Of a stretch of DNA of 40,753 nucleotides, positions 1 through 6,723 are shown in pieces; the stretch's first letter is position 1, and every line of letters begins with the position of its first letter. Under the pieces are notes generated by a model. That model was not told where the DNA came from, made no database searches, and saw nothing but the letters and a program-made list of their open reading frames with translations. The stretch comes from Candidatus Woesearchaeota archaeon (lineage in GTDB: Archaea > Nanobdellota > Nanobdellia > SCGC-AAA011-G17 > GW2011-AR20), in NCBI GenBank assembly GCA_018303005.1, contig JAGVYY010000016.1, forward strand, positions 1 through 40,753, written 5' to 3'. A program made the translations under genes and the position numbers.

Positions 1-353
1 TAGGTATGTATGTTAGTCATAAGGTTAACAATAAGCGGCGCAAAACTAAAATAAAATAACAAATATTTTGTGCGGTGGGGCCTCTAAACTATAACCTGCT
101 TTGTAGAAGTTGATAATAAACGTTTTGGGGCAAACTTTGATTTTTTGCTTTCGGCATCGTTGCACTAAAAATCAACCACTCCAAGTATTCGTGGGCAACT
201 AACATAATTAGGTAAAATCTTCGGCACGAATTAATATAAGGGGTTTGGCTCGCAACTACCTTCCGCCACTCTCCCCGCCCACCACCCTACGACGAACGAA
301 GGGAGCACTTTTCAACCATAGGTTTATTAAACAGAAATTATTAACTAAATAAA
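1..353. other. Gene-free stretch before the symporter
   Basis: I see no coding region, tRNA or repeat array here. The stretch is visibly richer in G and C runs than the genes around it (for example near 75-90 and 265-300), which is unusual for intergenic DNA in this AT-rich genome. An AT-rich element TTTATTAA near 322-329 could be the TATA box of the symporter that starts at 354. The rest is unexplained. Confidence 0.4.
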
Positions 354-1700
354 ATGGTGAGTGGGATAAATATTTTATTAGTAGCTTTATATTTTATTAT
401 TGTTTTGATTATTGGAATTGTCTACTCAAAAAAAGAAAGTAAGGAAGATTGGCTTATTGCTGAAAGAAAACTTGGAGCATGGAATATCTCTGCAAGTGTT
501 GCAGCAGGATTTATGGGCGGTGGATTGCTTGTTGCTTATGTTTCATATATCTATGAATTTGGAATGGCTGCTTTTTGGGTTTTTATTGGCATTGCAATTG
601 GATTGCTTTTATTATTAGCTTATTATAAAAAAGTTAAAGAGCTATCAGATAAAGAAGAATTCTATACAATTTCTGATTATTTTAAATTCAAATATGGGAA
701 AAGTGTTGGAATTATCTCAGCGATAACTATCCTATTGTATTCTTTATTTCTTATTCTTATTGAATTAATTGGTGGTGGCAGAATTTTATCTGGGTTGCTT
801 GGAATCTCATATTCTTGGGCAGTTATTCTTTCTGCCGGAGTTGTTTTATTTTATCTAGGATTAGGTGGCTTTAAGTCTGTTGTGACAACTGATTTTTTTC
901 AGTATTTAGTTATGATTTTATTTGCAGGAGTAATTGCATTTTTCCTTATATCTGGCTCGCCTGTTCCAGCAAAAGAATTTAATCTCTCTGGAGCCGGCTT
1001 TGGAAATGCTTTTGCTTTTGTTCTTCTTGGAGCATTTACTTCTTTTATGGCTCCTGACTTGTGGCAGAGAATTTATGCAGCACGGACAGCAAAGGTTGCA
1101 AGAAATTCACTTTATTTAACTTCAGTTATTTTGCTAGTTTTTGGGTTTCTAATTACATTAATAGGGATTGTTGCAAAAATTAATTATCCAAATATTCTAC
1201 CAGGAGAGGCATTATTATATGGTTTGTCTCATTTACTTCCAAGTGGATTACTTGGACTTGGACTTGTTATGCTTTTCGCGGCAATAATGTCCTCACTTGA
1301 TTCCTATTTATTTATACTTGGAATGAATGTTTCTGAGGATATAACTAAAAATTATAAAGAATTGAAAAAAGAAAGCTTAATCAAACTAACAAGATGGGCG
1401 ATTATTGGTTTTACAATAATATCAGTTATAATTGCTCTTCTTATCCAAAATATAATTATAGTTGCTTTAGCATTCGGAAGCATTAGTCTTGCTCTGATAC
1501 CTTCGCTTATTGGTGGTTTTCACTTCAATTTAAAAAGAAAGGCAGTATTTCTTAGCATTCTTACAGGGATTATATCTGTTTTTATAATTCTTTTATCAGG
1601 TTACTTAACTCCAGAGAGTTCAGTCATCTCTTTACCAGTTTCTTTAATTTTCCTTATTATAGGACAATTTATTTTTAGAAAAGAAAAAAGTGCTACTTAA
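354..1700 (+). CDS. Sodium:solute symporter family (SSS) transporter
   Basis: This is a 448-residue integral membrane protein with about twelve to thirteen hydrophobic segments and short charged loops. The N-terminus has the SSS/PutP pattern: a first helix, then a loop with a DWLIAERKLG-like stretch (about 32-41), then a glycine-rich second helix AAGFMGGGLL (about 50-59). The DLWQRIYAART stretch near residues 234-244 also matches the family. Members use the sodium gradient to import sugars, amino acids, vitamins or organic ions; the substrate cannot be read from sequence. The length is slightly below the usual 470-550, as the C-terminus stops after the core helices. It stands alone, and the next genes are on the opposite strand. 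Confidence 0.85.
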   Translation: MVSGINILLVALYFIIVLIIGIVYSKKESKEDWLIAERKLGAWNISASVAAGFMGGGLLVAYVSYIYEFGMAAFWVFIGIAIGLLLLLAYYKKVKELSDKEEFYTISDYFKFKYGKSVGIISAITILLYSLFLILIELIGGGRILSGLLGISYSWAVILSAGVVLFYLGLGGFKSVVTTDFFQYLVMILFAGVIAFFLISGSPVPAKEFNLSGAGFGNAFAFVLLGAFTSFMAPDLWQRIYAARTAKVARNSLYLTSVILLVFGFLITLIGIVAKINYPNILPGEALLYGLSHLLPSGLLGLGLVMLFAAIMSSLDSYLFILGMNVSEDITKNYKELKKESLIKLTRWAIIGFTIISVIIALLIQNIIIVALAFGSISLALIPSLIGGFHFNLKRKAVFLSILTGIISVFIILLSGYLTPESSVISLPVSLIFLIIGQFIFRKEKSAT

Positions 1701-1719
1701 CTAAACAAACTCTAAAACT

Positions 1720-1931
1720 CTATCTCCTATAAGCCTCGTCATGATGCCAAAAGAAGAAAAAGGTAACTATTTTGTTCTGCTCATCAATCTCAAACTTAAG
1801 AATAAAACTTTTCATAATATGAACTCTTCTTTCTCCTGCCAAATCATACTTTAATGGTTTGCAATGCTGAGGATTCTGCACAATTTTTCTATATCTCTGA
1901 GACAAGAAGGCTTTATTTCTTTATTGTACAT
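1720..1931 (-). pseudogene. RelE/ParE-like toxin remnant, internally deleted and frameshifted
   Basis: The C-terminal half reads clearly as a RelE-type toxin: NPQHCKPLKYDLAGERR followed by a beta-strand stretch ending HHDEAYRR, the usual core of about 50 residues. An ATG at 1931, with GAGG just upstream and 9 nt after the antitoxin stop, opens a frame starting MYNKEIKPSCLRDIEKL, which looks like the toxin N-terminus. That frame stops early, and the C-terminal core lies in another frame from about 1905. Compared with the usual 85-90 residues, roughly ten to fifteen residues between the halves are missing. I infer an inactivated toxin. An N-terminally shortened protein starting at the TTG at 1905 (61 residues) is the alternative. 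Confidence 0.65.
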
Positions 1932-1940
1932 TTTCCTCTT

Positions 1941-2237
1941 TTACTTGATATCTTTGAATATATTAGAAATAGATTTCAACTTTATAGACTTTTCTTTTTT
2001 TCTTCTCTCCATCTCTTTTTTAAACTCCTCTTTTAATGGCAGTTCATTAACAGGATGCCAGTTTATTTTATCGCAAAATTCCCATTCTTCATCAGTTATA
2101 CTTCCAATCTTAATATAATTTTCAAAAATCAATTTTTTCATAGCTTCTTCTCTTGCTATTTCGCTCCAATTTACCCATAGAAACTCTTTTAACTGATTTT
2201 TGAATTCATCAGAAACAGATAAAGTTAAACTTGGCAT
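1941..2237 (-). CDS. Antitoxin of a RelE-type toxin-antitoxin pair
   Basis: This 98-residue protein has two parts. The N-terminal part (about 1-40) is a ribbon-helix-helix-like DNA-binding segment, beginning MPSLTLSVSDEFKNQL with WVNWSEIAREEA after it. The acidic C-terminal part has DEEWEFCDKINWHPVNELPLK and a basic tail, probably the toxin-wrapping portion. Antitoxins with this NWSEIAREE signature are common in archaea, where they both repress the operon and neutralise the partner. The gene starts directly after the stop of the 51-residue gene upstream (TAA then ATG) and is followed 9 nt later by the toxin remnant, so all three are one transcript. It appears intact although its toxin is broken. 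Confidence 0.75.
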   Translation of the reverse strand: MPSLTLSVSDEFKNQLKEFLWVNWSEIAREEAMKKLIFENYIKIGSITDEEWEFCDKINWHPVNELPLKEEFKKEMERRKKEKSIKLKSISNIFKDIK

Positions 2238-2393
2238 TTAGATTTTTCCAGAGTTTTTTAACTCTTCAAATTTATTTAACTCTCTAATTCTTTGCTCAAA
2301 TCTCTTTTTCAAATACTGTGCCCAATTTATCTCTGGACACTCATCTATCTTTTTCTTCAAATCTTCAGGTATCGAAATAGTAAAGGTTGCCAT
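2238..2393 (-). CDS. Small VapB-like antitoxin, 51 residues
   Basis: The frame from ATG 2393 to TAA 2238 encodes MATFTISIPEDLKKKID, then PEINWAQYLKKRFEQRI and a short charged tail. This is the archaeal short-antitoxin N-terminus (MASFTISIPEELK...INWAEV type) normally seen with VapC-type toxins. The usual extra 20-30 C-terminal residues are absent, so it may be a truncated antitoxin retained as a DNA-binding autorepressor. Its stop codon abuts the ATG of the next antitoxin with no gap, which indicates translational coupling. No VapC partner is present nearby. Confidence 0.6.
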   Translation of the reverse strand: MATFTISIPEDLKKKIDECPEINWAQYLKKRFEQRIRELNKFEELKNSGKI

Positions 2394-2436
2394 CTTGTTT
2401 TAATACTATATTTAGTACAAACACTATAATTTGTGT

Positions 2437-2449
2437 ATATATTTAAATC
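2437..2449 (-). promoter_or_regulatory. TATA box of the toxin-antitoxin operon
   Basis: On the minus strand this reads GATTTAAATATATA, a good archaeal TATA element. It lies about 45-55 nt upstream of the first antitoxin ATG at 2393, predicting a short 5' leader. Only the match to the consensus and the spacing support it. Confidence 0.5.
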
Positions 2450-2454
2450 TTTCT

Positions 2455-2768
2455 ATTCTAAAAAATAAACTGAAAAGTGTCACTACGAAACGACTAAACT
2501 AATTACTAAAAAATCGGCTCCCAAAACCCCATTAACTAACTATACTGCCGACGACTTCTGCACTCCTTATTCCCTCAGTAAATTTGTGGATTGCCTCAAA
2601 TTTATTCGGTCATGATAGTGCTCGACCTCTCCACTCTCAAATTCTCATCCAATCGCTCATTCTTCGTTCAAGGATAATTTGGAAGGTTAGGGATACTAAT
2701 ATGTATTAGTTTCAATAGAGAATGAGTCCTATACTCAAGAATAGGGTCAATTTCCTTTATACATTCCG
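2455..2768. other. Gene-free stretch
   Basis: No open frame of credible coding character is seen on either strand. The composition is less AT-biased than the neighbours. Two short inverted repeats lie near the right end (ACTAATA/TATTAGT around 2696-2711 and CCTAT/ATAGG around 2728-2746) just downstream of the minus-strand gene that ends at 2769. They may act as transcript 3' ends. Nothing else is recognisable. Confidence 0.35.
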
Positions 2769-3314
2769 CTATTTCAGTCTTGCGACCAGACTATCTTCTC
2801 CAATGGTGTATACATCCCATCCATTCGCTGTTAAATTATTAATAGCATCTTTCAAATAGTCCATTAATGGTTGGGCTCTTAATATCGCACCTTGTTTTGA
2901 TACCTTAGTTACTTGCTCAGCAACTCTTGACGCATCTCCATGAGTAAAAGCTGATTGTACATCTAAAATTCTATCTATACTTGCATCAGGAATATGTGCT
3001 AACATATTCAAATCATCTTTTGCAAATTGTAATTCTCCTCTGCGATTAAGATTAATTTCTCCAGCTTCATATTGTCTATCAACTCCTATCCAAGATACTT
3101 GTTCTCTATAATTTAATCCATTATAAAATTGTGCAAACGCGACACCCTCTCCAGAATCGAGTTCAAGTAAATTAGAATTAGGAGAAAAAAATTCAGAAAA
3201 TCCACCTTTCTTACCAATCTTTATGTTTCCAAAGTTTCTGATTGCTATTAACTGAAATAGCTTTTTGCTGCCTACTGTTTTCTCACTTTCTACTAGTTTA
3301 TATTTATTTTCCAT
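2769..3314 (-). CDS. Chimeric protein: hexapeptide-protein leader joined to a methyltransferase-like domain
   Basis: Residues 1-38 (MENKYKLVESEKTVGSKKLF onward, to about KKGGF) nearly copy the leader of the adjacent beta-helix protein. From about residue 48 the sequence changes to a Rossmann methyltransferase-like pattern: NLLELDSGEGVAFAQF resembles SAM motif I, WIGVDR the acidic end of strand 2, then LQFAKDDLNMLAHIPDASID and a C-terminal part ending SLVARLK. Motif I reads ELDSGEG instead of the usual D/E-x-G-x-G-x-G, so SAM binding is uncertain. The start at 3314 is supported by GGAGG at 3321-3325. I infer a gene fusion created by the duplication described for this cluster; it may be a functional chimera or an expressed relic. 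Confidence 0.6.
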   Translation of the reverse strand: MENKYKLVESEKTVGSKKLFQLIAIRNFGNIKIGKKGGFSEFFSPNSNLLELDSGEGVAFAQFYNGLNYREQVSWIGVDRQYEAGEINLNRRGELQFAKDDLNMLAHIPDASIDRILDVQSAFTHGDASRVAEQVTKVSKQGAILRAQPLMDYLKDAINNLTANGWDVYTIGEDSLVARLK

Positions 3315-3357
3315 TTTTTGCCTCCATTTTATTTTTTTATTTTTCTATTTTATTCTA
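3278..3357 (-). repeat. Duplicated gene junction, copy 1 (3' end, spacer, RBS and leader)
   Basis: Reading on the minus strand, this block contains the end of the repeat-protein gene, an AT-rich spacer, GGAGGCAAAAAATGGAAAAT and the first codons of the leader. It matches the block at about 4210-4294 closely, including the shared AGAATAAAATAGAAAAATAA at the preceding gene end. The similarity extends through the leader codons. Confidence 0.7.
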
Positions 3358-4250
3358 TCATTTCCAAAAATTTCTTTATTTCCAGAAACTACTTCATTTC
3401 CAGAAACTTTTGCATATCCAGAAACTTTTGCATTTTCAGAAATTACTGCATTTTCAAAAACTTGTGCATATCCAGAAACTTCTGCATTTTCAGTAACTAT
3501 TGCACTTCCAAAAATTCTTGCATCTCTAAAAATTTTTGCATATCCAGAAACTTTTGCATTTCCAAAAACTACTGCATTTTCAGAAACTTTTGCATTTTCA
3601 GAAACTTTTGCCTTTTCAGTAACTATTGCACTTCCAAAAATTCTTGCATTTTCAGAAACTACTGCATTTTCAGAAACTTTTGCATTTCCAAAAATTTGTG
3701 CATTTCCAGAGACTACTGCATCTCCAGAAACTTTTGCCTTTTCAGTAACTATTGCATTTCCAAAAATTCTTGCATTTTCAGAAACTACTGCATTTTCAGA
3801 AACTTTTGCCTTTTCAGTAACTATTGCACTTCCAAAAATTTGTGCATTGTCAAAAACTATTGCATATCCAGAAACTTCTGCCTTTTCATAAACTTCTGCA
3901 TTTCTAGAAACTATTGCATTTCCAAAAACTTTTGCATCTCCAAAAACTTTTGCATCTCCAGAAATCCAACAATTTTCAGAAACTTTTGCATTTCCAAAAA
4001 CTACTGCATTTCCATAAACTATTGCATTTCCAGAAACTTCTGCATTTCCAGAAACTCTTGCATCTCCAGAAACTTTTGCATCTCCAGAAATCCAGCAATC
4101 TCCAGTTTGGTTTAAATTCCTTTCACTTTCTACATATCCTCCTTTATCTCCATTTTTTACGTCTCCAAAATTTTTTATCGCTACTACCTGAAATAGCTTT
4201 TTGCCATTTACTGTTTTTTTGCTTTCTACTAGTTTGTATTTATTTTCCAT
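3345..4250 (-). CDS. Hexapeptide-repeat (left-handed beta-helix-like) protein
   Basis: From ATG 4250 (GGAGG at 4256-4260; an upstream in-frame GTG at 4262 is less likely) this is 301 residues. A leader of about 40 residues (MENKYKLVESKKTVNGKKLF, then NFGDVKNGDKGGYVESERNL) precedes about forty consecutive six-residue units of the form N/Y-A-x-V/I-S/F-G/E, such as GNAEVSGNAIVYGNAVVFGN. Period-six repeats with A and V/I at fixed spacing fit a left-handed beta-helix or a similar solenoid. Related leader-plus-repeat proteins occur in phages and mobile regions; their role is not settled. I see no catalytic residues or signal peptide. The last units drift (NEVVSGNKEIFGNDRIK), and the end lies in the duplicated junction. 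A structural or binding role is inference. Confidence 0.75.
   Translation of the reverse strand: MENKYKLVESKKTVNGKKLFQVVAIKNFGDVKNGDKGGYVESERNLNQTGDCWISGDAKVSGDARVSGNAEVSGNAIVYGNAVVFGNAKVSENCWISGDAKVFGDAKVFGNAIVSRNAEVYEKAEVSGYAIVFDNAQIFGSAIVTEKAKVSENAVVSENARIFGNAIVTEKAKVSGDAVVSGNAQIFGNAKVSENAVVSENARIFGSAIVTEKAKVSENAKVSENAVVFGNAKVSGYAKIFRDARIFGSAIVTENAEVSGYAQVFENAVISENAKVSGYAKVSGNEVVSGNKEIFGNDRIK
3361..4100 (-). repeat. Array of about forty degenerate 18-bp coding repeats
   Basis: The DNA repeats every 18 bp (plus-strand units like ACTTTTGCATTTCCAGAA), corresponding to one hexapeptide each. Higher-order repeats of several units are also visible: the block around 3610-3660 recurs near 3730-3780 and 3800-3840. 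This indicates repeated unequal recombination or replication slippage inside the gene. There are no unique spacers, so it is not a CRISPR array. Confidence 0.9.
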
Positions 4251-4294
4251 TTTTGCCTCCACGTTTTTATTTTTATTTTTCTATTTTATTCTAC
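4210..4294 (-). repeat. Duplicated gene junction, copy 2
   Basis: This second copy of the junction lies between the 158-residue gene (upstream) and the repeat protein. It carries the same AGAATAAAATAGAAAAATAA tail, AT-rich spacer, GGAGG ribosome-binding site and leader start as copy 1. A few substitutions and a 2-nt length difference change which stop codon ends the preceding gene. Confidence 0.7.
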
Positions 4295-4762
4295 TGCATT
4301 TTCAGAAACTTTTGCATATCCAGAAATCCAGCAATCTCCAATCTGGGATAGATTGTTTTTATTTTCTACAAATCCACCACAGCGAGTTTCTGGAAATCTA
4401 TAATCTATTTTATTTTCGTGTGGTTTTGGTCCATTAATATTTAATCCTCCCTTTTTCCATATGGTGTAATAATCTAAATCTGTTCCTCTAGAGTTAGCTT
4501 CCCAAAAAATGTGTTTAACATTTTCAGGTTTAATTCCTAATTTATCTAAAATAGTTTGATCATCCCCAAAAACTCTTTGTATATAAAAAGCGGCAGTTCT
4601 GTCTGTAAACCAATGGTCTGGAACTCCTTGCCTATTATAGTAAGGTGTGTTTCTTTGTTTTTGAACGAGCTTCGTTAAACTAACAGTATCATCAGGATTC
4701 AAAGCATCATTATATATTGCATATGCCCATAATTTTATTTTATTGATAAGTTTTTTTGTCAT
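4286..4762 (-). CDS. Unknown N-terminal domain with a truncated hexapeptide tail
   Basis: This is a 158-residue protein. Residues 1 to about 125 are not recognised: they start MTKKLINKIKLWAYAIYNDA and include tryptophan- and tyrosine-rich stretches (DHWFTDRTAAFYIQRVFGDD, then HIFWEANSRG). From about residue 126 (RCGGFVENKNNLSQIGDCWI, then SGYAKVSENAVE) it carries the end of the leader and two or three hexapeptide units also found in the next gene, then stops abruptly. It is the first of three minus-strand genes that share parts. It could be a host protein truncated by repeat recombination, or a protein capped by a short beta-helix. Confidence 0.55.
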   Translation of the reverse strand: MTKKLINKIKLWAYAIYNDALNPDDTVSLTKLVQKQRNTPYYNRQGVPDHWFTDRTAAFYIQRVFGDDQTILDKLGIKPENVKHIFWEANSRGTDLDYYTIWKKGGLNINGPKPHENKIDYRFPETRCGGFVENKNNLSQIGDCWISGYAKVSENAVE

Positions 4763-4911
4763 ATGTATTAATATTAACTCATCTTTTATTAAAGTTTCGA
4801 TTTGTAACCGTTATATAGTTAACAAAATATCGGAAGTTACACTTCCTTTCAGTAAATCTGCAAAAAGAATATTTGAATCAATCAGTTATTCTAGCCTTGT
4901 CTATAGATTTG
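4763..4911. promoter_or_regulatory. Intergenic spacer with a candidate minus-strand TATA element
   Basis: On the minus strand, CTTTAATAAAAGATG at about 4780-4794 is a plausible TATA region for the gene starting at 4762. The remainder lies downstream of the pilus operon. No gene or strong hairpin is seen. Confidence 0.3.
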
Positions 4912-5922
4912 TTACATTGTGAATCCCTTGAAGAATGATGTGAGAATTGCTGACGCTACTAAGAACACTAGCAAGCTTATTATTATCATGAAAGGAATCA
5001 ATTTTACACCGCCTTTTACACTCCCTTTTCTTATCACAGAGATTAAGGAACTTGATATTAAGGATGTCACGATAAGCATTATAACAGAAAACTTTTTGAA
5101 ATCTGATGGTGTTACACCTTGACCTGCCTTCAATGCAATCTTGCTGCTCATTGTTGATAGGCTGCCAATATCTATCTTGCTTGTTATATCTCCCATTACA
5201 ATTATTATTCTGTAGGATAAAGCGAAAAGAAATGGTGCAGCTAACGCTGATGCAAAGCCGATGAATATTGCATATGTCAATACATCAGCTGCTAATTCTT
5301 TTTTCAATAACTGGTTTTCTTTTATGTTCCAGGCAATCTTGTTTATCAGGTCTGCAATTTCTCCTCCTGATTCAAGACCCTCTATCAACAGGGCAATTGA
5401 CTTGCCCAATATATCTGAATCATATTTATTTGCGAATTCCATCAAAGCAACTTTTAGGTCTATACCTGTCATGCTCTTTTTAGCGACTAACTCTATTTCC
5501 TCGCCTAATGCACCAAATCTTTCTCTCACTGAGAACCACATTGCCTGATCTATCGCCATTCCTGCACTTACATTTCCAGCTACAAGCTGCAAATAATCCG
5601 GCAAGATCTCTTCTATATTTTTTGTTCTGTTATATTTTTTAACCGAGATATATGAATATATGAAGAACAATACAATGCCTGCTGCTATTAAAATTGATAG
5701 CAGCAAAAATGTGAATATTGCAACAGGAATCTTATTTCCAGGATATTTCCTTATAGAATCCAGGAAGAAAAAAAAGAAGATTATTATGCTTAGGACAAAG
5801 CTTGCAATTACAGCTCTGTGTATTATAGATGACAATTTTCTGTTAATCCCTGCGCTTGTCAGTATGTTAACTATCTTTGTTCTTGTCTTTTGTGTTAACA
5901 ACAGGTTCTCGATAATGGTCAT
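4912..5922 (-). CDS. Type II secretion system F / TadC-FlaJ-like membrane protein (second of two)
   Basis: This 336-residue membrane protein has hydrophobic segments near residues 35-55, 70-95, 215-245, 275-295 and 310-330. A cytoplasmic central domain (about 110-200) contains LPDYLQLVAGNVSAGMAIDQ and GEEIELVAKKSMTGIDLKVA, the typical F-domain helical pattern. Such proteins form the inner-membrane platform of archaeal type IV pili or archaella and couple the ATPase to pilin assembly. Its ATG overlaps the upstream stop by one base (TAATG), showing tight coupling. It is the last gene of the operon at 8778-4912. Which filament it builds is not shown; no archaellum-specific fla genes are present. 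Confidence 0.85.
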   Translation of the reverse strand: MTIIENLLLTQKTRTKIVNILTSAGINRKLSSIIHRAVIASFVLSIIIFFFFFLDSIRKYPGNKIPVAIFTFLLLSILIAAGIVLFFIYSYISVKKYNRTKNIEEILPDYLQLVAGNVSAGMAIDQAMWFSVRERFGALGEEIELVAKKSMTGIDLKVALMEFANKYDSDILGKSIALLIEGLESGGEIADLINKIAWNIKENQLLKKELAADVLTYAIFIGFASALAAPFLFALSYRIIIVMGDITSKIDIGSLSTMSSKIALKAGQGVTPSDFKKFSVIMLIVTSLISSSLISVIRKGSVKGGVKLIPFMIIISLLVFLVASAILTSFFKGFTM

Positions 5923-6722
5923 TATATCTCAACTCCGGGCCTTGAGTTTCTTATCACAGCAATGAACATTAGTTGAATAATAGCTACACCAACACCAATT
6001 CCAAGCAATGAATTGAAATCCAGATTTAATCCTATAAAAGAAGATAACATTGAGAGCATTGCTATGCCCAGAGATGGAGCTATAACAGCTATCATCAGAT
6101 AGAACATAACCATTGGATTAAGTTTTTTTCCATATGCTTTTACTTCCAGTAACTGCTCTCTTGATATCTGATCCAGGATGCCTTTCAATGCAAGCCCTAC
6201 ATCAGATCCTGTTCTTAATGAATTTGATATCTGCCATAAGAATTTTCTGAAATTTGGACTTGGCGTTAATTCTATGACTTCATCCATTGCAGTTTCCATT
6301 GGTCTTCCAATTTCTATCCTGTTTGTAACTTCTCTGAAATGCCTCCCTATCTTTGGATAAACATTTGAAACATTCAGCATAGTGTTATAGAGAGGTATAC
6401 CTGAGCTTAACTCTATCAGCAGGAAACGTCCTGCATAGACAATCTCCTTGTCTATCTCTCTCACTTGTTTTTTTGCCTTAACTCTTGGAGATTTAATAAA
6501 GAATAAGAACAGTATAAAGAAAATAGGAATACTAAGAAAAGCCAGAAGAACGGATTTTTCCAATTTGATAAGAACCAGGATTGATATAAACAACAAAACT
6601 ATTGTGGAGAACAAAGCCAGAAAAAAGCTTTTTCTGATAAAATCTTCTGGCTCTTGTTTTATATTCGCCTGTAATAATTCCAGTTTTAGCCCAGGAAACC
6701 TTTTTATTAATACCTTAAACAT
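5922..6722 (-). CDS. Type II secretion system F / TadC-FlaJ-like membrane protein (first of two)
   Basis: The 266-residue product starts at ATG 6722, one base after the ATPase stop; an in-frame TTG 15 nt upstream lies inside the ATPase gene. Two N-terminal hydrophobic segments (about 37-75) are followed by a cytoplasmic F-domain with LLIELSSGIPLYNTMLNVSN and LKGILDQISREQLLEVKAYG, then two C-terminal helices. Paired F-domain proteins of slightly different size are common in archaeal pilus operons, where they probably form a heteromeric platform. The gene sits between the ATPase and the second F protein. Confidence 0.85.
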   Translation of the reverse strand: MFKVLIKRFPGLKLELLQANIKQEPEDFIRKSFFLALFSTIVLLFISILVLIKLEKSVLLAFLSIPIFFILFLFFIKSPRVKAKKQVREIDKEIVYAGRFLLIELSSGIPLYNTMLNVSNVYPKIGRHFREVTNRIEIGRPMETAMDEVIELTPSPNFRKFLWQISNSLRTGSDVGLALKGILDQISREQLLEVKAYGKKLNPMVMFYLMIAVIAPSLGIAMLSMLSSFIGLNLDFNSLLGIGVGVAIIQLMFIAVIRNSRPGVEI

Positions 6723-6723
6723 T

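Noticed and set aside
1-353. A tRNA or structured RNA in the G/C-richer left end
   Set aside because: I could not form a cloverleaf or any convincing long stem.
3361-4100. CRISPR array
   Set aside because: Repeats are contiguous 18-bp coding units with no unique spacers and no cas genes nearby.
3265-4351. Long plus-strand open frames across the repeat array
   Set aside because: They are mirror frames of the 18-bp repeats; their products are monotonous Phe/Cys/Ser/Asn strings with no ribosome-binding site, whereas the minus-strand frame has a leader, GGAGG and a sensible beta-helix pattern.
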